Below, piece by piece: positions 37,719 to 45,995 of a DNA stretch of 64,000 nucleotides. The notes under the pieces were generated by a model. That model was not told where the DNA came from and made no database searches. It saw only the letters and a list, made by a program, of their open reading frames with translations. Source of the stretch: a virus; the IMG/VR virus record IMGVR_UViG_3300009431_000002, positions 1-64,000 of that record, one strand, 5' to 3'. Made by a program: the position numbers and the translations under genes. Each line of letters begins with the position of its first letter. Position 1 is the stretch's first letter.

Positions 37719-39098
37719 ATGAACTGGCGCTACTTCCGTCAGAAGGGCCGGCGGCACACGCTGGCCTGGCAGATCGCCGTCGCCGACGACACCGTCTTCG
37801 TCCACTACGGGATCGTGGACGGGCAGTTCCAAGACACCAGCGACACCAAGCGCCCCGTGAACGTGGGCAAGCGCAACGAGAAGTCCGCGGAGCAGGTGGC
37901 CCAGGAGAACGCCGAGAGGCAGATCCTGATGAAGCGCCGCTCCGGCTACTACGAGGTCGACGCCAAGGGCCGCCCGCTCGAGGCCGCGCCCGAGATGATG
38001 GACTTCGACGACATCCCCATCAGCCTCCGGTTCTGGAAGCCCACCAACACCCTGGGCGCCGGCATGGTCAAGAAGTTGGAGCGAGGGCACGCCTGGGCGG
38101 GCCGCAAGCGCAACGGCATGGCCTACCCGATGGTCGTCCAACCCGACGGGTCCGTGGACCTGTACAGCCGCGTGATGCTGCCGGCCCACCGCGAGGACCC
38201 GGAGACGCCGTGGAACCAGTACTTCCGCCACGTCGTGACCGAAGCCGAGGACATGGTCCGCCGGCACAGCATCCCGGGGGAGTCCATGCTCCTGGGCGAG
38301 CTGGTGGCCAGCCGCGACACCGACGACTTCTACTACGTCGAGTCCGTGACCGGCAGCCTGTGCGCCCGCGCGCAACGTCTGCAGGCCGAGCAGGGGCTCC
38401 TGCACTACTACTTCTGGGGCGTCGGCTTCTGGGGCGGCAAGCCCGCCTGCAGCCTGTGGCCGATGGGTCGGCAGTACGAGGTCCTCGAGGACCTGGCCTT
38501 CGGCGGCGAGTTCCTGCTGCCGCCCGACATCTTCTTCCCGGAGGAGATCGCTCGCTTCGTCGACAAGCACCAGACCGCCACGGCCGTCGTCGCCCTCCAA
38601 CAGGAGGCCATCGAGCGTGCGTGGGAGGGCTGGGTCGTCGTGGACCCCGAGCTCTCCCTCAAGGACCGCGCGTGGAACCTGCGGGGCAAGACCGACCGCT
38701 CCGCGCCGGTCGCCGGCAAGTGCAAGCCCATCTTCGAGGACGACTTCGTCGCCCTGTGGAACCCCGACGACGGCTACGGCAAGTGGGGCACTGGCAAGTT
38801 CCAGGGCTCCGTCGGCTCCGTGGCGCTGTACCAGTACACCACCAACGGCACGCTGACCTACATCTGCGACTGCAAGGGCGGCATCAAGGAGAAGGGCAAG
38901 GACCCCAAGGCTCCCCCCGACTCCTGCTGGCGCCACATCCTCGAGAACGTGGCCAGCTACCCGCTGGTCGTCGAGGTCCACTACGACTCCCGCACCTACG
39001 TCTCCAAGGGCGCCAAGACCGACGCCCTGTCCTTCCCGCGGATGGTCCGCATCCGCCACGACAAGGCCCCGGAGGAGTGCATCAACGAGGAGCTGTGA
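37719..39098 (+). CDS. WGR domain fused to ATP-dependent DNA ligase core
   Basis: ATG 37719 gives 459 residues. Residues about 1-80 match a WGR domain (FVHYGIVDG, VNVGKRNEKSAEQ). The rest resembles ATP-dependent ligases: KRNGMAYPMVV (about 128-138) as the lysine motif, LLGELVASRD (about 194-203), EGWVVVDPE (about 312-320) and WNLRGKTDRSAPVAGKCKP (about 327-345), with a beta-rich OB-like C-terminus. It seals nicks during replication. The palindrome CGACACTGTGTCG and a GAAA-loop hairpin follow the stop. Confidence 0.82.
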   Translation: MNWRYFRQKGRRHTLAWQIAVADDTVFVHYGIVDGQFQDTSDTKRPVNVGKRNEKSAEQVAQENAERQILMKRRSGYYEVDAKGRPLEAAPEMMDFDDIPISLRFWKPTNTLGAGMVKKLERGHAWAGRKRNGMAYPMVVQPDGSVDLYSRVMLPAHREDPETPWNQYFRHVVTEAEDMVRRHSIPGESMLLGELVASRDTDDFYYVESVTGSLCARAQRLQAEQGLLHYYFWGVGFWGGKPACSLWPMGRQYEVLEDLAFGGEFLLPPDIFFPEEIARFVDKHQTATAVVALQQEAIERAWEGWVVVDPELSLKDRAWNLRGKTDRSAPVAGKCKPIFEDDFVALWNPDDGYGKWGTGKFQGSVGSVALYQYTTNGTLTYICDCKGGIKEKGKDPKAPPDSCWRHILENVASYPLVVEVHYDSRTYVSKGAKTDALSFPRMVRIRHDKAPEECINEEL

Positions 39099-39111
39099 CG
39101 ACACTGTGTCG
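39099..39111. repeat. Palindrome CGACACTGTGTCG, copy 2
   Basis: Starts one base after the ligase stop and 28 bases before the promoter box at 39139. It is followed at 39114-39129 by GACCGC-GAAA-GCGGTC, a perfect hairpin that may end ligase transcription. Confidence 0.6.
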
Positions 39112-39138
39112 TCGACCGCGAAAGCGGTCTACGATCCA

Positions 39139-39148
39139 GGGATAAGGG
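39139..39148 (+). promoter_or_regulatory. GGNAYAAGGG promoter box
   Basis: GGGATAAGGG lies 15 bases before ATG 39164, with GGAGG in between. It gives the lipoprotein gene its own transcription start. Confidence 0.55.
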
Positions 39149-39163
39149 GTACGGAGGTGACCC

Positions 39164-39739
39164 ATGTATCGTTTCACGCTTCTCGCACTCCTGCTCGCCC
39201 TGGGGTGCACTCCGACCGTCTCGATGGAACCGGAGCCACAGTCCCACCACTGGCTCGACGATGACGACATCACGGCCGGCGACGACGACACCGTCGCTGA
39301 CGACGATGACGACGACTCGACGGGTGATGACGACACCGGCGACGACGACACCGCGGACGACGATGACGTTGGCGATGACGACTCCGCCGACGACGTCGGC
39401 ACCGTCACCGTCGACCCCGTGGAGATCGACCTCGGCGTGGTCCTCGTCGGCACCGACCGCTCCGAGATTCTGCACATGGAGGTGGTGGAGGGTGCCGGCA
39501 CGGTCGTCGTGGACATCGACGTCGCCGAGATCCTCGAGGCCGGCTTCACCGTCAATGGCTACGAGGCCGTGGTCGAACTCTCGGAGGATCCTTGGGCCAC
39601 GCCGGACTACTCGATGACGGTCATCGCGGAGCCGACCCTGGAGAGCCAGGTCGGCGTGTGGTCCGGAAGCATCTACATCGAGGCCTCACCAGGTGGCGAG
39701 GTCGTGGTGCCGGTGGTCGTGGAGGTGGTGCCGGAGTGA
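39164..39739 (+). CDS. Asp-rich surface lipoprotein with C-terminal beta-sandwich
   Basis: The first residues MYRFTLLALLLALGC form a lipoprotein signal with lipobox ALGC (cleavage before C15). Residues about 32-78 are an Asp/Thr/Gly repeat tract (GDDDT, TADDDD), and the remainder is an Ig-like beta-sandwich (VDPVEIDLGVVLVGT...). This architecture is typical of surface lipoproteins of myxobacteria-like Deltaproteobacteria, suggesting host origin. In a phage it may alter the infected cell surface, for example exclusion of other phages. It has its own promoter box. A hairpin (39748-39776) follows. Confidence 0.8.
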   Translation: MYRFTLLALLLALGCTPTVSMEPEPQSHHWLDDDDITAGDDDTVADDDDDDSTGDDDTGDDDTADDDDVGDDDSADDVGTVTVDPVEIDLGVVLVGTDRSEILHMEVVEGAGTVVVDIDVAEILEAGFTVNGYEAVVELSEDPWATPDYSMTVIAEPTLESQVGVWSGSIYIEASPGGEVVVPVVVEVVPE

Positions 39740-39747
39740 CTGGTTCC

Positions 39748-39776
39748 CCGGGGGCCCTGCGGGGGCCTCCGGGGCG
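39748..39776. terminator. Hairpin between convergent operons
   Basis: CCCCGG and CCGGGG form an outer stem with GGCCC/GGGCC inside. It lies after the lipoprotein gene on plus and the 39781 gene on minus, so it may stop both. Confidence 0.5.
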
Positions 39777-39780
39777 GCGG

Positions 39781-39975
39781 TCAGGGGCTCAGCGCCATAG
39801 CCCCGAAGGACTTGCCGCACGCCGGGCACTGGCTGACCGCCCGGCCGCTGCGGCTGGGCCTCTTGACCAGCATGGCGCCGCCGCATCTCGGGCAGACGCT
39901 GTTGGCGGCTGCGGTGCCGCCCTTCTTCTTCAGCCTCTTGAGGTGGGGCGGGCTCTGCGTGCGGACCTTCGGCAT
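39781..39975 (-). CDS. Small basic zinc-ribbon protein (64 aa)
   Basis: A Lys/Arg-rich N-terminus is followed by CPRCGGAML and CPACGKSFG (about residues 28-31 and 50-53), a zinc ribbon. It is the last gene of the 57-39.8 kb minus run. Nucleic-acid binding is likely. Confidence 0.7.
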   Translation of the reverse strand: MPKVRTQSPPHLKRLKKKGGTAAANSVCPRCGGAMLVKRPSRSGRAVSQCPACGKSFGAMALSP

Positions 39976-39983
39976 GACGGCTC

Positions 39984-40628
39984 CTAGTCTTCGTCCTCAC
40001 CGAAGAACTGCGTGCCCTCGGCGTAGCCGGCGGCGACACCCTCCGCAGCGGCGGCCGTGGCCTCGGTGAGCTCCTTGTCGTTCAACTCATCGAGCTTCAT
40101 ACTATCGCGTTCCGCTGCCTCTTTGGCTACCTTTTCCTGCGCAGCCTTGAGCCGCTCGGCCTCCTCGAGGCGCTTCTTCTGGGCCTCGACGCGCTCGACC
40201 CTCGCGGAGTTGGCGCACTTGAGCAACATCTCGTCCGTGATGACGGGCGCCCAGCCCTTCGGCACCTCCTCGGCCGTGCGGCCGTCGCCGGCGAGCTGGG
40301 CCTCCAGGAGCCGCAGCCGCTGCTCGTGGTCCTCGGCGACCTGTGCCTGGACCGCCGAGTGCTCCCGGTACGCCCGCGCGATGCCGTGGAGCTTGTCCGC
40401 CACCTCGTCGATGTAGTCGCACAGCGTCTTGTCGTTGGTCGAAAAGGCGTCGTTGAAGCTCTTCATCGACTTGTTGACGTTGATGGAGATGCCGTGCACC
40501 TCCGTGCGCAACCCGTCGAGGGAGCCCTTCAACTCCTCGGCGAGCTTGAGGGCGCGCTCGGCGATGGTGAGCTTCTTCGGCTTGTCCTTGCCCTTCTTGC
40601 CGGGCTTCTTGGCGGGCTTCTTGGACAC
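39984..40628 (-). CDS. Lys-rich coiled-coil protein (214 aa)
   Basis: The N-terminus (KKPAKKPGKKGKDKPKK) is strongly basic, then a long coiled coil runs over residues 25-120 and 145-185 (RLEEAERLKAAQEKVAKEAA). It has no Cys. This layout suits a DNA-associated or scaffold-like protein. It lies two bases from the 40631 gene. Confidence 0.68.
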   Translation of the reverse strand: MSKKPAKKPGKKGKDKPKKLTIAERALKLAEELKGSLDGLRTEVHGISINVNKSMKSFNDAFSTNDKTLCDYIDEVADKLHGIARAYREHSAVQAQVAEDHEQRLRLLEAQLAGDGRTAEEVPKGWAPVITDEMLLKCANSARVERVEAQKKRLEEAERLKAAQEKVAKEAAERDSMKLDELNDKELTEATAAAAEGVAAGYAEGTQFFGEDED

Positions 40629-40630
40629 GA

Positions 40631-40894
40631 CTACACCTCCGCCTCGAGGATCTTGCCGATCTCGGTTTCGAGCGGCCCGACGAAGTCGTGCATCAGCTGC
40701 TCGCGCACGGCCTCGATAGCCTCCTGGCTCACCTTGGGCTCGGCGCAGTCCTCCGCCGTCAGAGCGACCTTCGGCTCCGGCCGGGCGTCGTCCACGGTGA
40801 GCTGCTCGTCCATGTGCTCCACCAAGTGATAGAAGACGGCCAGCTTGTGCTGCTTGGCCTTCAGCTCGTCCAACTTCTCCTGCATCGTCGCCAC
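40631..40894 (-). CDS. Small acidic helical protein (87 aa)
   Basis: GTG 40894 is chosen because GGAGGG lies seven bases upstream; ATG 40885 is the alternative. The product is a helix-rich acidic protein (MQEKLDELKAKQHKLAVFYH). The stretch 40895-41048 holds no gene; TTATAGCACC on the minus strand (near 40920) could be part of a promoter. Confidence 0.6.
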   Translation of the reverse strand: MATMQEKLDELKAKQHKLAVFYHLVEHMDEQLTVDDARPEPKVALTAEDCAEPKVSQEAIEAVREQLMHDFVGPLETEIGKILEAEV

Positions 40895-41048
40895 TGCAAG
40901 TCCCTCCAGGTCGGTGCTATAAGTGGAGTGGTCGGCGTGTACGGTTCCCGGTGACGCGCGGCTGGACACCCCATCGTCGACCGGTGCGTCGTCAGCCACC
41001 CCGTGGGTTCGGGGAAAGGGCGGCGCACCTCATACCACCCTCTTTTAC

Positions 41049-41732
41049 CTATGCTGTCAGCATCGCGTAGATGCGCTTCTCCAGTTCAGCGCCACCGGAC
41101 ACGTCCCGAAGGATGCGGTGGAGCGGGTACACCAGCTGCCCCCTGCTGATCCGGGCCTTGTGGGCACCCTGCAGCAGCACGGCCGTCTGGTAGCGGATGT
41201 CGTCCTGGGCGAACCGGGCGACGAGGTCGGCCGAGTGCTCGGCCACACGAAAGTAGTGGGCCATGGCCCGTGCGACGTTCCTGGTGGTCGCCCTGAAGTA
41301 GATCTGGCCGGTCAGGAACGCCGCGTTGATGAAGTTGTGGCAGTGCGGGCACATCGCCGCGCCGTCGTGGACGTACTGCGGCGCGATGAACTTGCCGCAA
41401 CCGCCACCGCCACCGGGGCGGCCGACCTCGAAGTTGTCGCGCTCCGAGCCGCTGTCGGCCTCACGGCACAGGTACAGCATCTCGTCCCCGCCGCCGTGGA
41501 GCTTGCTGCCACTGAGCCAGAAGGTCAGCACACCCTTGTTGGGGCCCTGCAGGGTTCGGTTGGTCCCGAAGTTGACCTGCACCTTGTACTTGGCGATGAC
41601 GCGGCTGGCCAGCTCCTGCTTCTTCATGTCCTGCAGCAGCGCCAGCCCGCGGGCGAGGCCCTGCGGCGTCGTGCCGCGCATCATCTCCTCGGCGGAGACG
41701 AGGTTCTCGAATCGCTCGTTCGTCATGCTCAC
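41049..41732 (-). CDS. Unknown protein with possible zinc site (227 aa)
   Basis: The middle has C and CG(K) then CPHCHNF (about residues 88-135), with a Gly-rich loop, which would bind one zinc. The remainder is helical. It overlaps the next gene by four bases. Not recognised. Confidence 0.68.
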   Translation of the reverse strand: MSMTNERFENLVSAEEMMRGTTPQGLARGLALLQDMKKQELASRVIAKYKVQVNFGTNRTLQGPNKGVLTFWLSGSKLHGGGDEMLYLCREADSGSERDNFEVGRPGGGGGCGKFIAPQYVHDGAAMCPHCHNFINAAFLTGQIYFRATTRNVARAMAHYFRVAEHSADLVARFAQDDIRYQTAVLLQGAHKARISRGQLVYPLHRILRDVSGGAELEKRIYAMLTA

Positions 41733-42322
41733 CTACCGAGGATGCCCTTGGCACCCTTCTCACTCGGGATCATACGCCCCTCGGCGCCCTCGACCATCCC
41801 GCGCGGGATGTTCCGCATATTCGTGCCACCGGGCAGGCTCAGGACGAACTCCTTCTTCCTCCCGGACCGACGCTCGGCACGGATGTGCTCCTGCGAGACG
41901 GCCTCGCGCTTCCGGGTCCGCAGCACGTTGCGCTGCGCGTCCCGCATCTCGGGGTCCTCTTCGATCTTGGACTTCCGCGCCCGCGGGTCCTGGCTGCGGA
42001 CGGCGTAGTCCTGCTGCGGGTTCGAGAACGCGCGGCTGATGACCGCGAACATGGCGCGCAGCGACCCCTCGGCGTCCTGGGTCCACAACGACACGTTCCA
42101 CAGATACCCGCGCTGCCCATGGAGCTCGATGAGCTGCTTGGCCACGAACAGCTTGGAGTGCTTCAGGCAGTCCATCAGCGTGAACGCGAGCGTCTCCCAC
42201 CCATTCTCCTGCGCCGGCGTGATGCGGCACAGCACGGTGTACACGCCGTCCCTCTCGCCCTTCCACCGGACCGTGGCGTAGGGGATGCGGCCGATGATGT
42301 TGGCCAGGCCGTCAGCACTCAT
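41729..42322 (-). CDS. Unknown protein, basic C-terminus (197 aa)
   Basis: An alpha/beta N-terminal half (YATVRWKGERDGVYTVLCRI; LIELHGQRGYLWNV) is followed by a strongly Arg/Lys-rich half (RTRKREAVSQEHIRAERRSG). It overlaps the 42312 gene by 11 bases. Function unknown. Confidence 0.65.
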   Translation of the reverse strand: MSADGLANIIGRIPYATVRWKGERDGVYTVLCRITPAQENGWETLAFTLMDCLKHSKLFVAKQLIELHGQRGYLWNVSLWTQDAEGSLRAMFAVISRAFSNPQQDYAVRSQDPRARKSKIEEDPEMRDAQRNVLRTRKREAVSQEHIRAERRSGRKKEFVLSLPGGTNMRNIPRGMVEGAEGRMIPSEKGAKGILGR

Positions 42323-42629
42323 CGTCGTCGGGCTCCTTGCGCTCGGGGAGAGCGTACACGTTGTCGCGCCGCCCCTCCATGTCTTCGATCTGGCACTCCA
42401 GCGCCTGGATCATGTAGTCGAACTGCACAATCGACAGCCCGATGGCTCCCATCGCTGCCTGCGTCCCGGAGAAGTGGCGGACGTCCGAGGTGAGCTCGCC
42501 GGCGACGTCGCGGGCCTTGACATCGCTCAGCCGGTTCGACAGCACGCCCCTGGCGCGCATGAAGGCGGCCTTGTCGATCCGGACCTGCTCGAGGAGCTCC
42601 TTGAGCTGGTCGAGTGAGTACTCAGCCAT
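42312..42629 (-). CDS. Small helical protein (105 aa)
   Basis: Almost entirely helical: YSLDQLKELLEQVRIDKAAF, then IVQFDYMIQALECQIEDMEG, ending with acidic residues. No motif. It overlaps the 42622 gene by eight bases. Confidence 0.65.
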   Translation of the reverse strand: MAEYSLDQLKELLEQVRIDKAAFMRARGVLSNRLSDVKARDVAGELTSDVRHFSGTQAAMGAIGLSIVQFDYMIQALECQIEDMEGRRDNVYALPERKEPDDDEC

Positions 42630-43068
42630 CGTCCTCTTCCTTGCTCTTCACCGCCCGCAGCGGCGGGAACGTCTTGGGCTTCGGCGTCTCGGGCCGCGGC
42701 GCCCTCAGCTGGTCCCGCATGAACGGCGGCAGGTTCACGTCGTCGTCAGCCCTCGTCGGAGGGAGCCCCATCGGCGACGACTTGATCTCCAGCGGCCTCT
42801 GCACCCCCGGCGGATCCGGACCCATCGCCGCATCCGCCCTCGTCTGCGCGTTCCTGACCTGCTCCGCCTCCGTCTCGGTCATCGGCCGACCCAGGCTGGT
42901 GTCGATCTTCTCGACCACCATCTCCAGGACCAGCAGCTTCAGCTCCGCGAACAGCGTCTTGATGTTCGGCAGCTCCAGCCTCTGCCGGTTCTTCCCGATG
43001 TCCTCCCCTTCCAGCCGCAGCTTGTATCCCTCCGCCGTCTTGTAGATCGTGATCGAGTGGATCCGCAC
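42622..43068 (-). CDS. Unknown protein (148 aa), GTG start
   Basis: GTG 43068 has GGAGG six bases upstream. The product starts with a clear beta-hairpin (VRIHSITIYKTAEGYKLRLE) and continues helical, with a Pro-rich C-terminus. Its first 323 bases overlap the end of the 42746-43507 reading frame, which is unusual. Confidence 0.62.
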   Translation of the reverse strand: MRIHSITIYKTAEGYKLRLEGEDIGKNRQRLELPNIKTLFAELKLLVLEMVVEKIDTSLGRPMTETEAEQVRNAQTRADAAMGPDPPGVQRPLEIKSSPMGLPPTRADDDVNLPPFMRDQLRAPRPETPKPKTFPPLRAVKSKEEDDG

Positions 43069-43507
43069 CGTCGGCCTCCATTCCCAGGACGTACTTGGCG
43101 AGCTTCTCGAAGGCGCCGCCGTCCTTCGGTTCCTCGCCGATGAACGCGCCGAGGACGGGCGCGGGCGGCCCCGTGTCTCGCCGGGTCGGCGACGGCATGA
43201 CGACGTTCGGGTACGGGCAGCCGTCGTTCCGAAGACGCTTGGCCCCGCTGAACGGGATGCGCGTGGTCCAGATGCGACGTTCCTCGGTTGTGTCGCAAGG
43301 CCACGGGCCGCGCCCACGGCGCCACGGCGTCGTCCCTGGGCCCCACGGCGCGTCCTTCCGCATGATCGCGTCCTGGCGGGCCTTGGCGAGCTTCAGGGCG
43401 TTGTCGTAGTCGGTCAGCCCGACCTCTTCGGCTTGGCCCCGAACCGCGTGCTTGCCGCGGCGCAGGAGGCGCTTGACACGACGCTTGATTCGGTCCCGGA
43501 GTCTCAC
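42746..43507 (-). CDS. Basic protein; real extent uncertain (about 145-253 aa)
   Basis: From ATG 43507 the first ~145 residues look coding: basic N-terminus (RLRDRIKRRVKRLLRRGKH), then FSGAKRLRNDGCPYPNVV. Beyond about 43068 the frame continues to 42746 but the text becomes Gly/Ala/Asp-rich as in a shadow frame, while 42622-43068 becomes the good frame. Either the gene has a long overlap or a frameshift (natural or sequencing error) joins the two frames. Confidence 0.5.
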   Translation of the reverse strand: MRLRDRIKRRVKRLLRRGKHAVRGQAEEVGLTDYDNALKLAKARQDAIMRKDAPWGPGTTPWRRGRGPWPCDTTEERRIWTTRIPFSGAKRLRNDGCPYPNVVMPSPTRRDTGPPAPVLGAFIGEEPKDGGAFEKLAKYVLGMEADGADPLDHDLQDGGGIQAAAGRGGHREEPAEAGAAEHQDAVRGAEAAGPGDGGREDRHQPGSADDRDGGGAGQERADEGGCGDGSGSAGGAEAAGDQVVADGAPSDEG

Positions 43508-43959
43508 TCCATCACCTCCACAACGCAGCGGGTCCAGGGCGCGCCCTGGTAGGTCACCGCCGTCGCCTCCACGAGGTGGAGAGGCTCGTCGTTGGGCAGC
43601 GCCAAGCCCAGCGACGCGATGTTGGCCTGCGGCGAGTCCACGTAGAGCTCACCGCCCGCGCCGATGGAGGCCCGGACCAGCGCACCGCCCACCTTCAGGT
43701 TGATCCAGTCGTTGGGCAGGTCCAGGATGGTCTCGTCGGGCTCGTCGGTGGCGTCACCGAGCAGCTCGTCGAGCTCGTCGTTCAGCGCCTGGGCGCCCTC
43801 GATCCCGTCCGGCACGCTACCCTGGGCCGAACCATGCTGGTGGCTCATCGGTGGGAGCGCCCCCCTCTCCTCGAGAAACTGGAGCTGGTTCTTCGGGATC
43901 ACCCCATGAGTCGTCAACAGGTCCACGATCTTCTGCCGGTTCGACATAGCGTCCTCCAA
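43504..43959 (-). CDS. Unknown acidic protein (151 aa)
   Basis: ATG 43959 or 43947. The N-terminus looks like a small helical domain (QKIVDLLTTHGVIPKNQLQ), followed by an acidic linker and a beta-type C-terminal half (LKVGGALVRASIGAGGELYV). It overlaps the 43817 gene by 130-143 bases. Confidence 0.62.
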   Translation of the reverse strand: MEDAMSNRQKIVDLLTTHGVIPKNQLQFLEERGALPPMSHQHGSAQGSVPDGIEGAQALNDELDELLGDATDEPDETILDLPNDWINLKVGGALVRASIGAGGELYVDSPQANIASLGLALPNDEPLHLVEATAVTYQGAPWTRCVVEVME

Positions 43960-44488
43960 CCGTCATCTTGAGGGCCACCTGGGTCTCGGAGGGGCCCGCC
44001 CCGGCGCGCTTGGCACCGAAGACGATGACGACATCAGGCGGAAGCATCCGCGCCTCCACGACGCGGGCGTTGCAGATCATCCAGTCGTCCCCTGTGAGCC
44101 ACGCCTCCGCGCCCAACCAGCGCCGCAGCGCGTCCTTGTCGTGGCACAGAACGTGTGTGGGGACGAACTTGCCCGTGCCCACCAACATGAACAGCGAGAA
44201 CATCTGCGACCGCGGCTCCCTCGCCAGCTCGCCTGGGGCCGGAGCCCACTCGGCGAGGACCACGCGGTTGATCATGTCCTCCAACGTCAGCTCGGCCAAC
44301 AACGGGTCGTCCGGTGAGTCGACCTTGTCCGCCGGCGCAATCCGCTCGACGTAGATCGGCTCCCCGACGTTGAGAGCGATCATCTCGACATCGCCCGGCA
44401 TGGCGAGGATGCGGGCTACCGCGGCCGCAATCTCGTCGACCGTGGCCGGGCACGGATGGTGCTCAGTAACGCGTACCTTCCCTGGCAC
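43817..44488 (-). CDS. Unknown alpha/beta protein (223 aa)
   Basis: The first 175 residues are well-formed alpha/beta sequence (MIALNVGEPIYVERIAPADK; MFSLFMLVGTGKFVPTHVLC; DDWMICNARVVEARMLPP), while the last 45 are acidic/Gly-rich and overlap the next gene. It overlaps the RHH gene by 26 bases upstream. No family recognised. Confidence 0.62.
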   Translation of the reverse strand: MPGKVRVTEHHPCPATVDEIAAAVARILAMPGDVEMIALNVGEPIYVERIAPADKVDSPDDPLLAELTLEDMINRVVLAEWAPAPGELAREPRSQMFSLFMLVGTGKFVPTHVLCHDKDALRRWLGAEAWLTGDDWMICNARVVEARMLPPDVVIVFGAKRAGAGPSETQVALKMTVGGRYVEPAEDRGPVDDSWGDPEEPAPVSRGEGGAPTDEPPAWFGPG

Positions 44489-44663
44489 TGTCTTCCTCCT
44501 CCTTCAGCGCGACCAGGTAGTCGCGGAGGATCTGGCTCAACGTGTTGGACTTGCGACGGGCGTAGGCGAGGGCCCACTGATGTAGGTCCTTCGGCAGCTT
44601 GATGTTGAGGCGGCTGGTCTCGCCGTCCCACTGGCCGCGCTTTCGGATGGGGATCTCAGGCAT
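44463..44663 (-). CDS. Ribbon-helix-helix regulator
   Basis: The 66-residue product reads ETSRLNIKLPKDLHQWALAY then SNTLSQILRDYLVALKEEE, a strand-helix-helix dimer unit of the CopG/Arc class. GGAG precedes ATG 44663, and a TTGACA-N17-TACCAT promoter with an inverted repeat GTACA-N5-TGTAC overlaps the -10 region. This fits an autoregulated repressor; the same repeat lies at 55405. Confidence 0.78.
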   Translation of the reverse strand: MPEIPIRKRGQWDGETSRLNIKLPKDLHQWALAYARRKSNTLSQILRDYLVALKEEEDSAREGTRY

Positions 44664-44674
44664 GGCAGGCTCCG

Positions 44675-44703
44675 ATGGTACACACGCTGTACTTACCTGT
44701 CAA
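44675..44703 (-). promoter_or_regulatory. Sigma70-like promoter with inverted-repeat operator
   Basis: Minus strand TTGACA (44703-44698), 17 bases, TACCAT (44680-44675). The 15 bp element GTACA-N5-TGTAC (44678-44692) covers the spacer and -10. Identical hexamers precede the 57657-57896 gene. Confidence 0.65.
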
Positions 44704-45995
44704 GGCGGTCCTGCGAGCGAGTACCCCAACGCCTCCACGACGTCGGGATCGGCCGCGTCGCGCATCGCCTTGAGCAGCGGCTGGCTGTACCGACGCATGT
44801 ACTCCCCCTCGAGGTAGTACGCTCGCCGGGTGAAGGTCTTGTCTTCCAGCCCGTCGTCGCGGGAGAAGTGCTCCAACATCGGCGCAAGGCACCTGTCCGG
44901 CAGACGGACCACGCCGGGCACTGCTTCGCGCCCGAAGAGCGCCGCGACCCGCCGGAGCTCGACGCCCGGGTTGCGCAGGAGATCCTCGTAGCGCACGACC
45001 GCGGCGCGCTTGCCCTCGAAGAAGTCGAGCCAGGCACGGTGCAGCTTGTTCCAGCGCCCCATCCACTTCGTGACCGCTTCGGGCGTCACCGAGACCCGAC
45101 GCTTCGTGAGGCGTTCGGCCCATTCGGCGAAGCTGATGCACCAGGCGTAGGGGTTCTTCACGCTCAAGATGAAGCCGAGGTCGCCGCGGTCGTGGGCCGC
45201 CTTCACGTTGGTCTGCTCGTACTGCGAGGTGAACCCACGCGCGACGAGCGGCGACCAATCCCAATCGAGCTCCGCCGGCGCGTGGTGCTTCCCGCCGAGC
45301 GGGTTGGAGAGGACGCGGGCGTGGACGTACTCCTCGAGGAGCAGCTTGAGGAGGTTCGTGCCGGACCGCTCGATGCCGTACTGCTTGACGTAGAGCTTGC
45401 GTCCGCGGGGCTGGCTGCAGTTCGGGCCCGTGATGACCCGCCGGACGTCGGCGATCTCGGGACCAGTCGGCGGCTGCACCCGCCACCAATCTGTTCGCCA
45501 CCGACCGTTCGTGGTCTGCCCACCATCTGTTGCGAAGCGGCCGACGAGGTCCGCGCCGAAGTCGTAGTACCGCCGCTCAGCGTTGTCCAGCGCGATGACG
45601 CCGCCGCTGCGCACGGCGAGGAGTGCTGCCGCGAGGCAGCGGACGCGACGACGGCCATCCACGAGTGCGAAGTCAGCGCCCTGCAGGCCGACTGCGTCCA
45701 CGCCGGCCATCGGGTAGGCTGTCCGGTCGCCCCACACCGGCACGTGCTGCAGGCGGACCTGCTGGGGCAGCCTGGGGCGAAGGTCCTTGACGGCGGGAGC
45801 ATGGTGTTCGACCGACGACCACCCCTTCGTCCGGCGGGCGAACCACAGGGTCGACTCGCCGGAGCCCCACTCCAGGCCAACCCAGTTGCCCGTGTCCCAG
45901 GACTCGAAGAGGTCGATGAACTCGCGGGTCAGCCACGGCTCTCCGGGGCCACCGGTCAGCGCTTTGTACCTGTGCTTCGGGTTGATCCACGTCAT
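44700..45995 (-). CDS. Fusion: SAM methyltransferase-like domain + sulfotransferase-like domain
   Basis: ATG 45995 gives 431 residues; a much longer open frame upstream is shadow. Residues about 20-150 resemble a class I methyltransferase: LEWGSGEST (41-49), ADFALVDGRRR (107-117), GGVIALDNAE (131-140). From about residue 198 a second domain begins with LYVKQYGIERSGTNLLKLL, whose SGTN loop corresponds to the 5'-phosphosulfate-binding loop, and continues with FILSVKNPYAWCISF (275-289) and RYEDLLRNP. It lies last in the glycan-modification run. The pairing suggests two successive changes on one sugar or peptide. Confidence 0.75.
   Translation of the reverse strand: MTWINPKHRYKALTGGPGEPWLTREFIDLFESWDTGNWVGLEWGSGESTLWFARRTKGWSSVEHHAPAVKDLRPRLPQQVRLQHVPVWGDRTAYPMAGVDAVGLQGADFALVDGRRRVRCLAAALLAVRSGGVIALDNAERRYYDFGADLVGRFATDGGQTTNGRWRTDWWRVQPPTGPEIADVRRVITGPNCSQPRGRKLYVKQYGIERSGTNLLKLLLEEYVHARVLSNPLGGKHHAPAELDWDWSPLVARGFTSQYEQTNVKAAHDRGDLGFILSVKNPYAWCISFAEWAERLTKRRVSVTPEAVTKWMGRWNKLHRAWLDFFEGKRAAVVRYEDLLRNPGVELRRVAALFGREAVPGVVRLPDRCLAPMLEHFSRDDGLEDKTFTRRAYYLEGEYMRRYSQPLLKAMRDAADPDVVEALGYSLAGPP

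Noticed and set aside
39260-39400. Tandem GAC/GAT repeats as a CRISPR or satellite repeat
   Set aside because: They are codons for the Asp-rich tract of the lipoprotein, with no spacer structure.
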